A DNA stretch of 64,000 nucleotides from an uncultured Verrucomicrobiota bacterium (GCA_902569115.1 CACFTI010000005.1:1-64000), one strand, 5' to 3'. Shown: positions 29,227 to 39,544, counted from the first letter of the stretch. Made by a program: numbers and translations. The notes: generated by a model not told the origin, from the sequence alone.

Positions 29227-31385
29227 ATGATCAATCCAATGCAGAAGTCTTACAGCATGAACTTGCCATGCTTGATGTAATGACTGCTAACCGGGATCAA
29301 TTAATCTGGGCAACCGCACAGGGTAAGAAATATAAAGTGGATGACAGCAATGTACCAGCTCCCATCAAGGTAATTTCCAATGTTGGTGGAGGTAGCCAAA
29401 GCTCTAATGCTGGAAAGGAAGGTACCACCACTTACTTAAGCCCAAAAGAAAGTTTGAAGCGCTTTGCTGTTCGGGACGGCTTTAAAGTGAATCTTTTTGC
29501 CGACGAGAAAGAATTCCCTCAACTGATCAACCCAGTGCAAATGCAGGTGGACACAAAAGGGCGGTTGTGGGCGGCTGTCTGGCCAACTTATCCAATGTGG
29601 GAACCAATGAAGGAAATGAATGATGCCTTGGTTATTTTGCCTGATGACAATGGTGATGGAAAAGCAGACCGTATCATTGAGTTTGCCAAGGTGCATAACC
29701 CATTAGGTTTTGAATTTTGGAATGGTGGGGTTCTCGTTACCTCTGGTCCTGACCTCCTCTTTCTTCGGGACAATGATGGGGACGACAAAGCTGATGAAAG
29801 ATATGTTATCCTTCAGGGACTGGGAACATCGGATACGCACCATGCTGCAAATAATCTCATTTTTGGCCCAGATGGCGGAATCTACTGGCAATGCGGGGTT
29901 TTTCTTCAGCACAATCATGAACACCCATGGGGAGCATCCCTGAATACAGGGAGTTCTGCGATGTATCGTTTTGATCCGCGTCGACATACGATTGCATTTC
30001 ACGGTAGCAACAGCCCAAATCCTCATGGTACGGCGTTTGATAATTGGGGATACCAATACGCCACGGACGGAACGGGTGGCCGTTCCTATCAGGTTCGCCC
30101 CGATGGGAAAAGTTGGAAGATGCACTCATTGTTAAACAAAGAAGTTCGACCTGTTCCTGCATGCGAAATTCTTTCCAGTGATAATTTCCCTGAAGATATG
30201 CAGGGAGATTTTCTTATTTGTAATTCCATTGGTTTTCTTGGGATTAAGCAGTACAAGCTTCATCGCGATGGTGGCTACGAATTAACCAAAACCGTGGGCC
30301 GGGGACAGGACGCCAAGAAGGTCGTCGAGAAAACCAAGCTGGGACAAGTCTGGGGTACGCCAAATGGTGAGAAGTTGAAGGTTACCAAGACTTTAGCCAA
30401 TGGTTCCAAGCAGGACGAGGAGTCAGAAGGCTTTATGCTTAGCGGAGATAAGAACTTTCGTCCAACTGATGCAATTTTTGGAGAAGACGGAGCTTTGTAT
30501 GTATCCGACTGGCAGAATGTGATTATTGGTCACATGCAGCACAATGTGCGTGACCCTAACCGGGATCATAAGCATGGTCGAATCTTCCGGGTAAGTTACA
30601 CCAAGAAACCCGCCCAAAAAGCGGTTAAAATAGATGGACAACCAGTAGAAAAACTTCTCGAAAACTTGAGGCACCCAGTTGACGGAGTTAGACATCGAAC
30701 ACGGGTTGAATTAAGCGAACGCAATACGGATGAGGTGATCAAGGCTACACAGAAATGGATGCAACAATTCAATCCAAAGAAAAAAGAGGATGCTCATCCA
30801 TTAATGGAAGCCTTGTGGGTTCATCAGCAGCATAACCGCCGAAACGGTAGGCTTCTTAATGATATGCTCAAATCCCCCCATCCGCATGCACGTATGGCCG
30901 CCCTTACGGTTCAGCATCACTGGTACAATGCGGATCCAGCCAAGGGATCTCAGGTGGTGGAGGAAGAAGAGGAGACCGTTTCAGAAAAATCAGGAGTCGT
31001 CTCAGATACGGCTGATCTTCTGACCATCCGAATTGGTACGGTCGTTGAAAAAATGAAGTACGATATCAATGAGTTTACCGTAAAGCCCGGGAAAAAAGTG
31101 AAACTCATTTTTGCAAACCCTGACTTCATGCCTCACAATCTGGTCGTAACCAAGCCGAATAAAGCAGACACAGTTGCCCAGCAGGCACTTACCTTAGGTG
31201 CACAGGGATTCGATATGGCTTTCGTCCCTAAATCAGAAGATGTACTTTGGGCATCACAGCTTGTGGATCACGGCAAGGAAGAGGAAATGAGCTTTACAGC
31301 TCCCTCTACTAAAGGTGACTATCCTTATGTCTGCACATTCCCTGGCCATCATATTCTGATGCGTGGCGTAATGAAAGTCCGCTAA
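29205..31385 (+). CDS. Propeller-HEAT-cupredoxin part of the frameshifted secreted gene
   Basis: This frame continues the gene at 26854 after the G tract. It has no signal peptide of its own; the first in-frame ATG is at 29268 ([14 protein letters not shown]). A sorbosone-dehydrogenase/DUF7133-like propeller comes first ([68 protein letters not shown]). A helical HEAT-like segment follows ([20 protein letters not shown] to HPHARMAAL), then an acidic linker ([13 protein letters not shown]). It ends in an auracyanin/azurin-like copper domain with His in FMPHNL and Cys/His/Met in [15 protein letters not shown]. Similar PVC proteins usually end in a CxxCH cytochrome; here a copper domain takes that place. 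It is followed by a good terminator. Confidence 0.85.
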   Translation, partial: RSKLRFVNDQSNAEVLQHELAMLDVMTANRDQLIWATAQGKKYKVDDSNVPAPIKVISNVGGGSQSSNAGKEGTTTYLSPKESLKRFAVRDGFKVNLFADEKEFPQLINPVQMQVDTKGRLWAAVWPTYPMWEPMKEMNDALVILPDDNGDGKADRIIEFAKVHNPLGFEFWNGGVLVTSGPDLLFLRDNDGDDKADERYVILQGLGTSDTHHAANNLIFGPDGGIYWQCGVFLQHNHEHPWGASLNTGSSAMYRFDPRRHTIAFHGSNSPNPHGTAFDNWGYQYATDGTGGRSYQVRPDGKSWKMHSLLNKEVRPVPACEILSSDNFPEDMQGDFLICNSIGFLGIKQYKLHRDGGYELTKTVGRGQDAKKVVEKTKLGQVWGTPNGEKLKVTKTLANGSKQDEESEGFMLSGDKNFRPTDAIFGEDGALYVSDWQNVIIGHMQHNVRDPNRDHKHGRIFRVSYTKKPAQKAVKIDGQPVEKLLENLRHPVDGVRHRTRVELSERNTDEVIKATQKWMQQFNPKKKEDAHPLMEALWVHQQHNRRNGRLLNDMLKSPHPHARMAALTVQHHWYNADPAKGSQVVEEEEETVSEKSGVVSDTADLLTIRIGTVVEKMKYDINEFTVKPGKKVKLIFANPDFMPHNLVVTKPNKADTVAQQALTLGAQGFDMAFVPKSEDVLWASQLVDHGKEEEMSFTAPSTKGDYPYVCTFPGHHILMRGVMKVR

Positions 31386-31407
31386 AGAACTTTTAGCTTT
31401 TTAATGT

Positions 31408-31445
31408 AAATCCTGCCTTGGTAGTACTAGGGCAGGATTTTTTTT
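31408..31445 (+). terminator. Intrinsic terminator after the cupredoxin gene
   Basis: AAATCCTGCC (31408-31417) pairs perfectly with GGCAGGATTT (31431-31440) over a 13-base loop, followed by a T run to 31445. It lies 23 bases after the stop at 31385. The rest of the gap to 31622 is AT-rich leader and shows no other convincing element. Confidence 0.88.
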
Positions 31446-31622
31446 GTAACTTTTCAACTATTTACAAGTTATGAATAGAGAATGAATATCGGTTTCCCAG
31501 TTATTAAGCCTCATTTACTTGCTCGGTTTGGCAATGTGAAAGAAGAAATTAAGCTTTCAAAATTATTCGTAAGCTTTTTAAATTTAAACATATGTAAGTC
31601 TTAGAACTTCCTCAAAACTGTT

Positions 31623-33623
31623 ATGAAGCACCTTTTTATCTCAATTTTTCTTTTACTCAGTTATCTTAATTTTGCTGCGGTAAGTTTTTTAAGTGCAGAG
31701 CCCTCTGATACAAAAAAGAAAACTGAATCGAAGAGAAAGGAAAAGAAAAAGAATCGCGAGGGTAGAGAGGTCAAAAAAGATGAGAATGTTTCCTTTATAC
31801 AAGTTGAAGGTCTTGCACCCAAAGGTAACTCTCCTCAGATCGAACCGAATAAAAAGTTTCGCATGTCGGTTGATCAGATTAAATCAGCATCCCTTTGGGT
31901 CGATCGCACGGTCGGAGGTGCTTTAGTTAAAAACGGGATTAAGCCAAATAAACAAACCGATGATTTTGTTTTTGTAAGAAGGGTCTATCTGGATGTTGCG
32001 GGTCGGATCCCAACAGATATGGAGGCAAGAGATTTCCTCAATGATAAAGACCCTGAAAAACGAAGAAAGCTTATCGACCAACTTCTGATTAGCGATGGCT
32101 ATCGGTCACATCTTTTTAATTGGATGGCGGATCTTCTCAGGCATCGTGGAAAATTAAGAAGGAGTAATTTTAATCACTACGAGAGATGGTTGAAGGATCA
32201 AATTGCCAAGAATACCCCATGGAATGACATGGTTTATGCGATGCTTACCGCAGAAGGCACTTTGGCGAGCTCAGGGCCGACCGGTTACCTCCTAAGAGAT
32301 CCTGGAATGCCGCTGGATAATCTGTCCAACACATTAAATATTTTCCTCAGTGCCAATGTATCCTGTGCCCAGTGCCATGATCATCCTTTGGCGGATTGGA
32401 CGCAGCGTGAATTTTATGAATTGGCTGCTTTCTTTGGAGCCACGGATGTGAGTGACCGGGATCCGCGTAAGGTGGGTAATAAATTAAAGTTACCGGATGG
32501 GAGTATAAGTAAGCAGGATGTTGCTTCGGCAGTGGCTCAGAACCTGGCCCGTGTTCATACAAAATCAGCTCAGACTTTAAAGTTTCCGGATGATTACGCA
32601 TACAGCGATGTAGAGCCGGGTAGTCCGGTTGACCCTTTGTTGTTTATCTGGGATGATGAGGAACTAACTGTGGAGGTTGATCAAACAGACCCAGCTAAAT
32701 TAAGAGAGAATTTTGCTGAATGGCTTACCCATAAAAAAAACCCAAGATTTGCCATCGCTATTGCGAACCGTTTGTGGAAAAGATTTTTTGGTTTGGCAGT
32801 ACAGGAGCCATTGGAGGACTTAGACGACCTTACCAAAGCTTCCAATCCTGAATTACTTCAATTACTCGGCAAAGTCATGGTGGCGGCAGATTTTGATTTG
32901 CGGGAGTTTCAGCGAGTAATTCTAAATTCCAAAGCCTATCAGGCAGTCTCAAGCGTAACACCCAGCTCTGGAGATGCCGAAAAGTACCTTTTCCCCGGAC
33001 CGGTTCTCAGGAGAATGTCTGCCGAGCAAGCGTGGGACTCGATTCTTGCTCTTGTTCTAGGCACTTCCCTTGATGATTACAAAGTCGATCGATCAAACAG
33101 AGTTACCCGCTATGATTTTCCGTATGAACAAATGAATCCAGATGAAGTTCAGGAAAAAGTTCTTTTGATGAAAAAGAATGGATATTTGAAATCAAACCAA
33201 AGAATTGTCGAAGCAGACTTTGTGGATGGGAAGCGCCCTGTCAAAATGAACGATGAATTCCTCCTAAGAGCTTCTGAACTTTCTCAACCTGCACCTGATA
33301 ATCATTTTCTGAGAATGTTTGGTCAGTCCTCCCGCGATTTGGTAAATGATTCCAGTGTCGAAGGAAGTATACCCCAGTCACTCATGTTGATGAACGGGGG
33401 TGTGCAGAACTTATTGTATAATCGCGATGCCAGGCTTTCTAAGATGCTTAGAAGATCTGGTGATTTTAAGTCTGCCGTTCAGTTTTTATTCTTAAGTTTT
33501 TTCTGTCGACCACCAACTCCTGATGAAATGAATACCATTGAGCAGGCAATTACCGAAGGAATGAAGAAGGAGGACCTAACCTGGGCACTTTTCAATTCGA
33601 CTGAATTTCTTTTTGTTCAGTGA
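31623..33623 (+). CDS. DUF1549/DUF1553 secreted cytochrome-type protein
   Basis: This 666-residue protein has a signal peptide (about 1-25) followed by a very basic stretch rich in Lys and Arg (about 29-52). The DUF1549 part (about 85-290) has FVRRVYLDVAGRIPT, a common PVC block, and CAQCHDHPLADWTQREFYELAAFFG with a CxxCH motif near residue 247. The DUF1553 part (about 360-660) has RFAIAIANRLWKRFFG, FDLREFQRVILNSKAYQ, RRMSAEQAWDSIL and SLMLMNGG. The N-terminal cytochrome domain of many homologues is missing. It is the first gene of a long plus-strand run and is paired with the DUF1501 gene, the usual PVC arrangement. The biochemical role is not established; an exported redox function is inferred from the CxxCH. 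Confidence 0.93.
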   Translation: MKHLFISIFLLLSYLNFAAVSFLSAEPSDTKKKTESKRKEKKKNREGREVKKDENVSFIQVEGLAPKGNSPQIEPNKKFRMSVDQIKSASLWVDRTVGGALVKNGIKPNKQTDDFVFVRRVYLDVAGRIPTDMEARDFLNDKDPEKRRKLIDQLLISDGYRSHLFNWMADLLRHRGKLRRSNFNHYERWLKDQIAKNTPWNDMVYAMLTAEGTLASSGPTGYLLRDPGMPLDNLSNTLNIFLSANVSCAQCHDHPLADWTQREFYELAAFFGATDVSDRDPRKVGNKLKLPDGSISKQDVASAVAQNLARVHTKSAQTLKFPDDYAYSDVEPGSPVDPLLFIWDDEELTVEVDQTDPAKLRENFAEWLTHKKNPRFAIAIANRLWKRFFGLAVQEPLEDLDDLTKASNPELLQLLGKVMVAADFDLREFQRVILNSKAYQAVSSVTPSSGDAEKYLFPGPVLRRMSAEQAWDSILALVLGTSLDDYKVDRSNRVTRYDFPYEQMNPDEVQEKVLLMKKNGYLKSNQRIVEADFVDGKRPVKMNDEFLLRASELSQPAPDNHFLRMFGQSSRDLVNDSSVEGSIPQSLMLMNGGVQNLLYNRDARLSKMLRRSGDFKSAVQFLFLSFFCRPPTPDEMNTIEQAITEGMKKEDLTWALFNSTEFLFVQ

Positions 33624-33642
33624 ATCAACCAAAGACTACATT

Positions 33643-34893
33643 ATGAAACCTTTACATTTTTCCAGAAGACAATTTGTTGAACAATGTGCCCTCGGTGCGT
33701 TCGGGCTGACTGTTCTGCCAAATCTCAAAGCTTCCAACTCGCTCGCTACAGGTGATGGATTTGGAAAGGCTAAAAGAATCATCTTTTTACAGGTCAGGGG
33801 AGGGATGAGCCATATTGATACCTTCGACCCAAAGAGTGGGAAGACCCAGGGACCGGGTAAAGCTATTAAAACAAAAGCGGATTTTCAGGTTACGGAATAT
33901 CTGCCCAATACCGCAAAAATTGCTGATAAAATCTGTCTAATCAGGAGTATGACGGCCAAGATTGGAGTTCACGGTCCTGCCCAGTACTTCATGCGTACTG
34001 CCTTTGCCCAGCGTAATACCATTAAACATCCTAATCTTGGAGCATGGTCTCAGCACTATCTAGGTTCCAGTCATGAGACTCTTCCTTCCTCAGCTTGTAT
34101 CAATACTTCCCCGAAGGAGGGGAATGGATTCTTCCCGACGGCATACAGTCCTATTCCCATCCTTGATCCTAATACCGGGCTTCGAAATATTGCCACACGG
34201 GGTGGGAGCGAGGCACTGGGAAAAAAATTACAACTCTCCGAGAAACTGAGTTCCTTTTTTTCTGCACGCTATAAGGATGACAATGTTAAGTCCTATCGGG
34301 AATTTTACGATAACACTTTGAGATTACTCAAAAGCAAGGATCTTGATTCTTTTGATATTTCAAAAGAAGACAACTCAACCCGCGAAAAATATGGTTTGAA
34401 CAAATTTGGTCAGGGGTGTTTGTTGGCTCGGCGACTTGTGGAAACCGGAGTCAGGTTTGTGGAGGTGGCAACTGATGGTTGGGATATGCATAATAACCTG
34501 GAAAGTGAAATGGAAGATTTGAGTCCTCCTTTCGATCAGGCATACGCTGCCTTGATTTCTGACTTGGACGACAGGGGCTTACTTGACGAAACATTGGTTG
34601 TTCTTGCCACAGAGTTTGGTCGTAAGCCTCAATACAATGGAAATGGACGAGGTCATTATCCTATTTGCTATTCTTCAGTCCTGGCCGGTGGTGGAGTAAA
34701 GAAAGGCTATGTCTATGGTTCCAGTGATAAAGACGGAGCATTACCTAGTGATCCGGTTACAGTTCCAGATTTTCATGCGACCATCGGATGGGCTGCGGGT
34801 CTTCCCCTGAAAGAAAAATTTCAAACATCAAGTGGTCGTCCCTTTGTAGTCGGAGGAGACAGGGCAAAACCTGTTATGAATGTGTTTGCCTAA
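33643..34893 (+). CDS. DUF1501 Tat-exported protein
   Basis: The start is set at the ATG at 33643 because it gives MKPLHFSRRQFVEQCALGAF, a twin-arginine signal; an in-frame start at 33613 would overlap the upstream gene. The 416-residue product is a full-length DUF1501 protein, a family related in fold to alkaline phosphatase/sulfatase. Blocks are IIFLQVRGGMSHIDTFDPK, PNTAKIADKICLIRSM, GCLLARRLVETGVRFVEVA, and VVLATEFGRKPQYNGNGRGHYP. The usual partner, DUF1549/1553, is immediately upstream. The reaction catalysed by the family is not known. Co-expression with the upstream gene is likely because the gap is only 19 bases. Confidence 0.93.
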   Translation: MKPLHFSRRQFVEQCALGAFGLTVLPNLKASNSLATGDGFGKAKRIIFLQVRGGMSHIDTFDPKSGKTQGPGKAIKTKADFQVTEYLPNTAKIADKICLIRSMTAKIGVHGPAQYFMRTAFAQRNTIKHPNLGAWSQHYLGSSHETLPSSACINTSPKEGNGFFPTAYSPIPILDPNTGLRNIATRGGSEALGKKLQLSEKLSSFFSARYKDDNVKSYREFYDNTLRLLKSKDLDSFDISKEDNSTREKYGLNKFGQGCLLARRLVETGVRFVEVATDGWDMHNNLESEMEDLSPPFDQAYAALISDLDDRGLLDETLVVLATEFGRKPQYNGNGRGHYPICYSSVLAGGGVKKGYVYGSSDKDGALPSDPVTVPDFHATIGWAAGLPLKEKFQTSSGRPFVVGGDRAKPVMNVFA

Positions 34894-34920
34894 TCGAGGT
34901 TAGTTCGACTTTCCAATGGC

Positions 34921-35604
34921 ATGACGATCAAATTAAAGGGCGTCGTCTTTGATATGGACGGGGTCATCATTGAAAGTGAACACACTCATTATCAAGCGAT
35001 TTGCGAGGCCATGGGAGATGTCATGGATCAATCCTATGAAACTTTCCTTTGCAAATGCACCGGTGGGGATGAACGCTTTGCTATGGGACGCCTGGCGGAA
35101 CTGTCCGGGATTGAATATGACGAATCCTTATTTCAGGAATGGTCGAGAAAGAAGGCTGTAACCTATCGTAGATTGGTCAGTGAAAGTGCAAAGGCTATGC
35201 CGGGAGCGGTTGAGCTCGTCTGTTCAGTGGCTGAAAAGTTTCCTGTGGGACTGGCCACTGGCTCGAGAAGGTCCGATGTGGATGCGGCTTTTGAAGTGTT
35301 GGCCGATGGCAGACTTAAAGGAGTTTTTCAATCCATTGTGACCAGTGATGATGTTGAGCACCCCAAACCCGATCCATCCACCTATGCAAGGGCAGTCGAT
35401 GGTCTCGGAGTTCCTCCCCAAAATTGTCTGGCAATCGATGATTCTCCGAATGGGGTCTCCTCGGCAAAAAAGGCAGGTATGAAAGTTTTGGGAATCACCG
35501 CCATTCATGATATCTCCAGCCTTCAGGAAGCAGAGTGGCATCTTCACTCCCTGGAAGAAGTGAACTTAGAAGATCTTATAAACTTGTTTGAAAAACTGAA
35601 TTAA
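34921..35604 (+). CDS. HAD-family hydrolase, phosphoglucomutase/phosphatase-like
   Basis: This 227-residue cytoplasmic protein of the haloacid dehalogenase superfamily has VVFDMDGVIIESEH with the nucleophile Asp11 and acid/base Asp13. GLATGSRRSDV supplies motif II, the Lys in EHPKPDPSTY motif III, and CLAIDDSPNGVSSA motif IV with the Mg-binding Asp pair. The helical cap between residues about 16 and 90 places it with beta-phosphoglucomutase and sugar-phosphate phosphatases. It is the only clearly cytoplasmic enzyme in a run of exported proteins, between DUF1501 and a sulfatase with gaps of 27 and 16 bases. It may handle a phosphorylated sugar from the same pathway (inference). The exact substrate cannot be read from the sequence. 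Confidence 0.92.
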   Translation: MTIKLKGVVFDMDGVIIESEHTHYQAICEAMGDVMDQSYETFLCKCTGGDERFAMGRLAELSGIEYDESLFQEWSRKKAVTYRRLVSESAKAMPGAVELVCSVAEKFPVGLATGSRRSDVDAAFEVLADGRLKGVFQSIVTSDDVEHPKPDPSTYARAVDGLGVPPQNCLAIDDSPNGVSSAKKAGMKVLGITAIHDISSLQEAEWHLHSLEEVNLEDLINLFEKLN

Positions 35605-35620
35605 ATATAAAACTGAAACC

Positions 35621-37111
35621 ATGAAATTCCTTACTTTACTGATTTTCCATCAAGCCTTTCTTTTTATGATTGGTTTGCAGGGCTCTCCTGAAAAAATTCG
35701 GCCTAATATTCTTTGGCTGGTTGTGGAAGATCAATCCAAGCACTACGGTTTTAACGGAGAAAAATTAGTCCATACTCCGGTACTCGATGAATTGGCGGGA
35801 AATGGGGTCCGATTTACCAATGCATCCGTCACTGCTCCCGTTTGCTCGACTGCCCGTTCAGCATTGATCACCGGCATGTTCCAGACAAGTATTGGGGCTC
35901 ATCACCATCGTAGCGGGCGTGGTGCAGCTAAGATCAAGATTCCTAATCATATCAAATTAATCCCTGAATTATTTAAAGACGCTGGTTACTACACATGTTT
36001 AGGTTCAAGTGGGCAGGCCGCAGGCACGGCGAGTCAAAAACACAAAAATAGACTGGGGAAATCAGACTATAATTTTGAATGGGATTCCACTATTTTTGAT
36101 TCAGCCGAATGGTCAGGACGAAAGAAAGGGCAACCTTTCTTCGCCAAGATATGCCTTAGTGGGGGGAAGGCCCGTTCACAGGCTCGGGCCTCCAAAGAAA
36201 TTCCTCATGTGGATGCGTCCAAAGTGGTTCTTCCTCCCTATTATCCGAAACATCCAGTTGTTCTTGAGGACTGGGCCGCTTATCTGGATACCTTTAGTCT
36301 GATGGATTTTCAGGTTGGTCAAATTGTTGATCGTTTAAAAAAGGAAGGAGAATTTGAAAATACAATTATCTTTTTTATTACCGATCACGGAGTTAGTCAT
36401 GCACGGGGTAAACAGTTTTGTTATGATGAGGGCATGATGATTCCCTTCTTCGTTCATGCTCCAAATCGGGTGAAGGGAGGTACGGTAAGGAAGGACCCCG
36501 TTCTTCATATTGATTTGGCAGCTACATCTCTTTATTTCGCTGGTATTGAGATACCCAAGTATATGGAAGCCCGGACGCTCTTTGGTCCAAATGCGGTCAA
36601 ACGGAAATTTGCGGTAAGTGCCAGAGACCGCTGCGATGAGACCTATGATCGCATCCGGGCAGTTCGATCACTGGAATATAAGTATATTCGAAATGGATAC
36701 CCTGCACGTCCGCATTTACAGCCGTGTGCTTACAAGGATAACAAAGAAATCTATGTAGCTATTCGGGATTGGGGAGAGAAGGGGAAACTCAATCAAGTAC
36801 AGCAGGAACTTTTGCTTTCTCCCGAGCGGGCCAAAGAAGAACTCTATAATTTAAAAAACGACCCATGGGAGTTGAACAATTTGGCAGATGATCCAGAACA
36901 CTCAAAAACTCTTCAAAAAATGAGAATCACCCTGAACCAATGGATTCGTGAAACAGGAGACCACGGTCAGAATGTGGAATCCATGAAAATGTACGACAGC
37001 GATATGAAGGTTTACCTGGATGGACTCGCAAACAGGGGAAGAGGAGATCGTCTTGAGGAAATTAAGTCAAACATTGCCCAGATGAAGAAGTGGTGGAAGG
37101 AAGGGAAGTAA
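35621..37111 (+). CDS. Secreted sulfatase with non-canonical CSTAR motif
   Basis: This 496-residue protein has a signal peptide (about 1-21). The metal block reads ILWLVVEDQSKHYG, with Glu-Asp in place of Asp-Asp. The maturation site is CSTAR (Cys75): the Pro of C-x-P-x-R is Thr and the following Ser is Ala. The adjoining SALITGMFQTSIGAHHHRS is well conserved with heparan-N-sulfatase-like sulfatases. FFITDHGVSHARGKQFCYDEGMMIPF holds the Asp-His metal site. The usual GKWHL block is replaced by CLGSSGQAAG. It may need a maturation enzyme tolerant of the altered motif, may use unmodified Cys, or may be inactive; this cannot be decided here. The gene is embedded in the region F run, 16 bases behind the HAD gene. 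Confidence 0.88.
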   Translation: MKFLTLLIFHQAFLFMIGLQGSPEKIRPNILWLVVEDQSKHYGFNGEKLVHTPVLDELAGNGVRFTNASVTAPVCSTARSALITGMFQTSIGAHHHRSGRGAAKIKIPNHIKLIPELFKDAGYYTCLGSSGQAAGTASQKHKNRLGKSDYNFEWDSTIFDSAEWSGRKKGQPFFAKICLSGGKARSQARASKEIPHVDASKVVLPPYYPKHPVVLEDWAAYLDTFSLMDFQVGQIVDRLKKEGEFENTIIFFITDHGVSHARGKQFCYDEGMMIPFFVHAPNRVKGGTVRKDPVLHIDLAATSLYFAGIEIPKYMEARTLFGPNAVKRKFAVSARDRCDETYDRIRAVRSLEYKYIRNGYPARPHLQPCAYKDNKEIYVAIRDWGEKGKLNQVQQELLLSPERAKEELYNLKNDPWELNNLADDPEHSKTLQKMRITLNQWIRETGDHGQNVESMKMYDSDMKVYLDGLANRGRGDRLEEIKSNIAQMKKWWKEGK

Positions 37112-37126
37112 ACCGTTTTAACGACA

Positions 37127-39544
37127 GTGCCATTTCCTTTACAGAATAGAGCTTTGAAAAGCGTAATTGGAATAGTTTTGTTATTTTTCAGTTATTTTGT
37201 TTCAGCAAAGGAGTCCCATAAACAAATAGAAGATTTCTTAGTTGTTCATTGCTATGACTGCCATGGAGATGGGGCGAAAAAGGGAGGGCTGGCCATGGAT
37301 AAGCTGTCTTTCGATTTGGAAGATCCTGCAACCTTTGTGACATGGGAACGAATTTATGATCGTGCGATATCGGGTGAAATGCCCCCCAAGAAAATAGCAG
37401 AAAGACCATCAGTCAACGAGTTGGCCGTTTTCTCAAGTCATTTAGAGGCACCTTTGATAGATGCACATTTGAAAGATAAAGGAACGGTTCTCCGAAGATT
37501 GAACAGGCGGGAGTATGAAAACACTCTGAATGATTTAATGGGAACAAATTTGAGGCTGGGTTCTCACTTGCCCGAAGATGGGAGATCCCATGAATTTGAC
37601 AATGTGGGCGAATCCCTGAGCCTCTCAATGGAGCATCTAAAACAATATATCCATGCGGCGGGCATGGTATTTGATCAGGTGGTTAAGCAAGTCGATCATC
37701 CCTTACAGAGTAAAAATAGAAAGATATTTTTTAGGGAACAGTCTTTGAAAGCCCATGTGGGTAAGCAGTGGAAGAAATTAGGTGATGGTGGGATTGTTCA
37801 CTTTTACGGTGGCGGGTATCCCTCGGGTTTGCTGAGGGAATCACGGGTAAGCAAAAGTGGGTTGTATCGCTTTCGTATTACTGGCTATTCTTATCAATCC
37901 AAAGATCCGATCACCTGTGTGCTGATTACGGAAAGCTACGCACCTGGTAGCAAAAAGGAGATCGTCGCCGCCCCCGAGTTTCTTCCTTTCAAACCAACCA
38001 ACTTCGAAATGAAACTCTGGCTCGATGATGGATATATGATCAAGTTTGATCCCCAGGGAATTTACCGGATCCCAGGTTTTGAACATCTCGATGTGAATCA
38101 ATATGAGGGGCGTGGTTTTGCCTTCTTGGGTGCAGAGATTGAAGGTCCCTTGGAGGAAGGGTATCCACGCCATGGATACGATCTGATTTTTGATGGGGTA
38201 GAAAGAAAGGAGCTACCTCCAAATCACCCAAGTAACCGGGAATATTCCTGGTACAAGCCAAAGTTTGAACTTATTTGCGAGGATGAAAACAAAACCATTG
38301 ATCGCTTTTTGGTAAGAATAGGAAGCCTGGCTTTTAGAGAAAGCGTCGAGCTAAAGGAAATGAATGCTTATCGAGGGTTGTATTTTAGGGAGAGAGCGAA
38401 AGGAGAGAGTATTGATGTTTCTCTTAGAACGATATTTTGTGCCATATTTTCCTCCCCACGCTTTCTTTTTCTTCAGGAAAGGGTGGGTAAGCTTTCCGAT
38501 CGCCGAATCAAGGACCGTCTTCGTCTGTTTCTGAACAGAAGTCTCGATCATTCGTTCGAATCAAAAAAAGATCACAAGGGCGCTGATTTACGAGCCTTTA
38601 CTGAACTACTCATAAAGAGTGAAAAATTTGACCGTTTTATCAAAGATTTGACTGACAATTGGCTGGATCTCAGGAACATCGATTTTACTTCTCCTGATCG
38701 TACCTTATTTCCGGAATTCGATGACTACCTGAAATATTCTATGCTGGAAGAGACCCGCTCATTTGTTAGCAGGATGTTTCTTGAGAATTTACCCATCTCC
38801 AATTTGGTAAAATCCGACTTTGCCATAATTAACGATCGGCTTGCTCAGCATTACGGGATAGAGAATGTGACCGGGTCGAAGTTCCGCCCGGTTTCACTTC
38901 CGGCAAATTCTCCGCGTGGTGGTTTACTTACGCAGGGGAGTATTCTGAAAGTCACTGCAAACGGCACTAACACATCTCCCGTTATGCGGGGCGTTTGGGT
39001 GATGGAAAGAATTTTGGGAGAGGTGCCAACCCCTCCGCCCCCGGGTATTCCCGGTGTGGAGCCTGATATTCGTGGTGCCGAAACATTACGGGATCTTCTT
39101 GAAAAGCACCGGTCGATGGAAAGCTGCCAGGGTTGCCATGCTAAGTTTGATCCTCTCGGTTTTGCCTTGGAATCTTTTAATCCCATTGGCGGATATCGTG
39201 AGCATTATCGATCGTTGAGTCAGACTGCCCCGAAGGTTGAAAGAAAAGTAAGGGCCCAAAATGTTAGATATCGGGTGGGCCCGGAAGTCGATTCCTCAGG
39301 TGAATTTTCGAACGGCAGGTCCTTTGCTGATATTCATGATTTTATGGCGGGTCTCGCGGAAGATGAGGAATTACTCGCTCGTGCCTTCGTTCGAAAATTA
39401 CTCACTTTTGCGACCGGAAGAGAACTTGGGTTTTCCGACCGTGAAGAAATTGAACGAATTGTTTCCCAGTGTTCCGGAGGTGGCTATCGTGCAGGAGATC
39501 TCTTGCATGAGGCCATATCGTCGAATATCTTTCAATCCAAGTAA
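37127..39544 (+). CDS. DUF1587/1592/1588/1585 secreted di-haem-type protein
   Basis: This 805-residue planctomycete-cytochrome-type protein probably starts at GTG 37127 (MPFPLQNRAL); a TTG at 37154 is the main alternative. A signal peptide leads to a cytochrome domain with CYDCH at residues 42-46. DUF1587 follows (LRRLNRREYENTLNDLMGTN), then a beta-domain (about 200-390). DUF1592 comes next with VSRMFLENLPISNLVKSDFAIINDRLAQHYG. DUF1588 has GGLLTQGSILKVTANGTNTS and CQGCH (near residue 666). DUF1585 forms the C-terminus with FVRKLLTFATGRELGFSDREEIERIV. Both CxxCH sites are intact, so two haems c are plausible. It is paired with the DUF1552 gene 5 bases downstream, the normal PVC pairing. Its physiological partner is not known. 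Confidence 0.93.
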   Translation: MPFPLQNRALKSVIGIVLLFFSYFVSAKESHKQIEDFLVVHCYDCHGDGAKKGGLAMDKLSFDLEDPATFVTWERIYDRAISGEMPPKKIAERPSVNELAVFSSHLEAPLIDAHLKDKGTVLRRLNRREYENTLNDLMGTNLRLGSHLPEDGRSHEFDNVGESLSLSMEHLKQYIHAAGMVFDQVVKQVDHPLQSKNRKIFFREQSLKAHVGKQWKKLGDGGIVHFYGGGYPSGLLRESRVSKSGLYRFRITGYSYQSKDPITCVLITESYAPGSKKEIVAAPEFLPFKPTNFEMKLWLDDGYMIKFDPQGIYRIPGFEHLDVNQYEGRGFAFLGAEIEGPLEEGYPRHGYDLIFDGVERKELPPNHPSNREYSWYKPKFELICEDENKTIDRFLVRIGSLAFRESVELKEMNAYRGLYFRERAKGESIDVSLRTIFCAIFSSPRFLFLQERVGKLSDRRIKDRLRLFLNRSLDHSFESKKDHKGADLRAFTELLIKSEKFDRFIKDLTDNWLDLRNIDFTSPDRTLFPEFDDYLKYSMLEETRSFVSRMFLENLPISNLVKSDFAIINDRLAQHYGIENVTGSKFRPVSLPANSPRGGLLTQGSILKVTANGTNTSPVMRGVWVMERILGEVPTPPPPGIPGVEPDIRGAETLRDLLEKHRSMESCQGCHAKFDPLGFALESFNPIGGYREHYRSLSQTAPKVERKVRAQNVRYRVGPEVDSSGEFSNGRSFADIHDFMAGLAEDEELLARAFVRKLLTFATGRELGFSDREEIERIVSQCSGGGYRAGDLLHEAISSNIFQSK

